Origin: Halobacteriaceae archaeon Tc-Br11_E2g27
GTDB lineage: Archaea; Halobacteriota; Halobacteria; Halobacteriales; Haloarculaceae
DNA length: 5,381 nt
Direction: 5' to 3'
Assembly: GCA_001564135.1 (NCBI GenBank)
Contig: LKNH01000194.1
Coordinates: 1-5,381, forward strand
This document shows, piece after piece, positions 5,011-5,381 of the stretch (its first letter is position 1; each line of letters begins with the position of its first letter). The position numbers and the translations under genes were made by a program. Below the pieces are notes generated by a model. The model ran no database searches. It was given only the letters and a program-made list of their open reading frames with translations, and was not told the origin of the DNA.

Positions 5011-5381
5011 ATGAGCGTAACCGAGTCAGAACTCGAAGAAGCACTTCGAACAGTCGAAGACCCGGATATTGGCGAGGATATCGTCTCCCTGGGACTGATT
5101 AACGGCATGCAGATAGACGGTGAAACGGCAAAGCTCTCCGTGGCATTCAATTCGCCGTTTGCTCCCTCCGAGATGGAGCTTGGAACGGCAATTCGAGAAG
5201 TCGTGAGCGAGCTTGGACTCGAACCGGAGCTGCACGCAAACGTCAGCGCAGAGCAAGGATTCGATGAGGAGATTTTCCCGAATATCCGGAACGTCATCGC
5301 AGTGGCATCCGGGAAAGGTGGCGTCGGTAAGACAACCGTCGCCGCAAACCTCGCAGCAGGACTCGACCAGTTAGGTGCCCG
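5011..5381 (+). CDS. Mrp/ApbC/NBP35-family Fe-S cluster carrier ATPase, N-terminal part (3' end outside the window)
   Basis: The first 123 codons of a cytoplasmic P-loop ATPase are present. By family knowledge such proteins bind and transfer [4Fe-4S] clusters to apoproteins. Residues 1 to about 85 form a MIP18/DUF59-type domain (DPDIGEDIVSLGLI at 18-31). The deviant Walker A motif SGKGGVGKTT follows at 100-109, with signature K102 and catalytic K107. The conserved Cys often found in the first domain (TxPxCP) is absent; the corresponding stretch reads FNSPFAPSEMEL. The CxxC cluster-binding motif would lie beyond the window. The ATG at 5011 fits the usual domain start. GAGGT (5005-5009) is too close to be a good ribosome binding site, so initiation may be leaderless. 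I see no convincing TATA box in 4949-5010. It may help load the clusters of the upstream Fe-S protein, but exported Tat Fe-S proteins are loaded in the cytoplasm by general machinery, so adjacency alone is weak evidence. Confidence 0.9.
   Translation, partial: MSVTESELEEALRTVEDPDIGEDIVSLGLINGMQIDGETAKLSVAFNSPFAPSEMELGTAIREVVSELGLEPELHANVSAEQGFDEEIFPNIRNVIAVASGKGGVGKTTVAANLAAGLDQLGA

Noticed and set aside
4455..5297. A 280-codon minus-strand frame spanning the operon end and the Mrp-type gene
   Set aside because: It crosses the terminator and two well-supported + strand genes, and its Ser-rich composition is typical of a reversed frame.

Overview
The window comes from a haloarchaeon (class Halobacteria). 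The proteins are strongly acidic (many Asp/Glu, few Lys). Two genes encode halocyanin-type blue copper proteins, export relies on twin-arginine (Tat) signals, and core promoters have the archaeal form CGAA-NN-TTTAAA. Ribosome binding sites match the haloarchaeal anti-Shine-Dalgarno, and the operon ends in an oligo-T tract rather than a bacterial hairpin terminator. GC content is about 47-60% in the lines I counted, which is moderate for this class.

Layout, all genes on the + strand. Positions 1-220 are the 3' end of a first halocyanin-like gene. Positions 221-481 are intergenic and hold an 80-bp nested palindrome followed by candidate core promoters. Positions 482-976 are a complete Tat-lipoprotein halocyanin, a tandem paralogue of the first. 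Positions 1034-3364 encode a 776-residue protein with four [4Fe-4S] clusters of the PsrB/DmsB/NrfC type. It has a long N-terminal extension ahead of an internal Tat motif and a large acidic insertion before its C-terminus. Positions 3364-4698 encode an NrfD/PsrC/ActC-family quinol-binding membrane protein with about ten predicted helices. Positions 4695-4919 encode a 74-residue protein with two membrane segments. Neighbouring cistrons overlap by 1 and 4 bases, and an oligo-T tract ends the unit. Positions 5011-5381 are the 5' part of a separate Mrp/ApbC-type Fe-S cluster carrier ATPase.

How the genes could work together (inference): the NrfD-like subunit would oxidise menaquinol in the membrane. 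The exported Fe-S subunit would carry electrons along its four clusters on the outer face. A lipid-anchored halocyanin would then accept them for a terminal oxidase or reductase. This would be a haem-free quinol:halocyanin oxidoreductase, related in design to bacterial Alternative Complex III (ActB Fe-S part plus ActC) and to polysulfide reductase. No molybdopterin catalytic subunit and no CxxCH haem motif is encoded in these genes, but the window is cut on the left, so an upstream catalytic subunit cannot be excluded. Both halocyanins have His where the axial copper ligand Met is expected.
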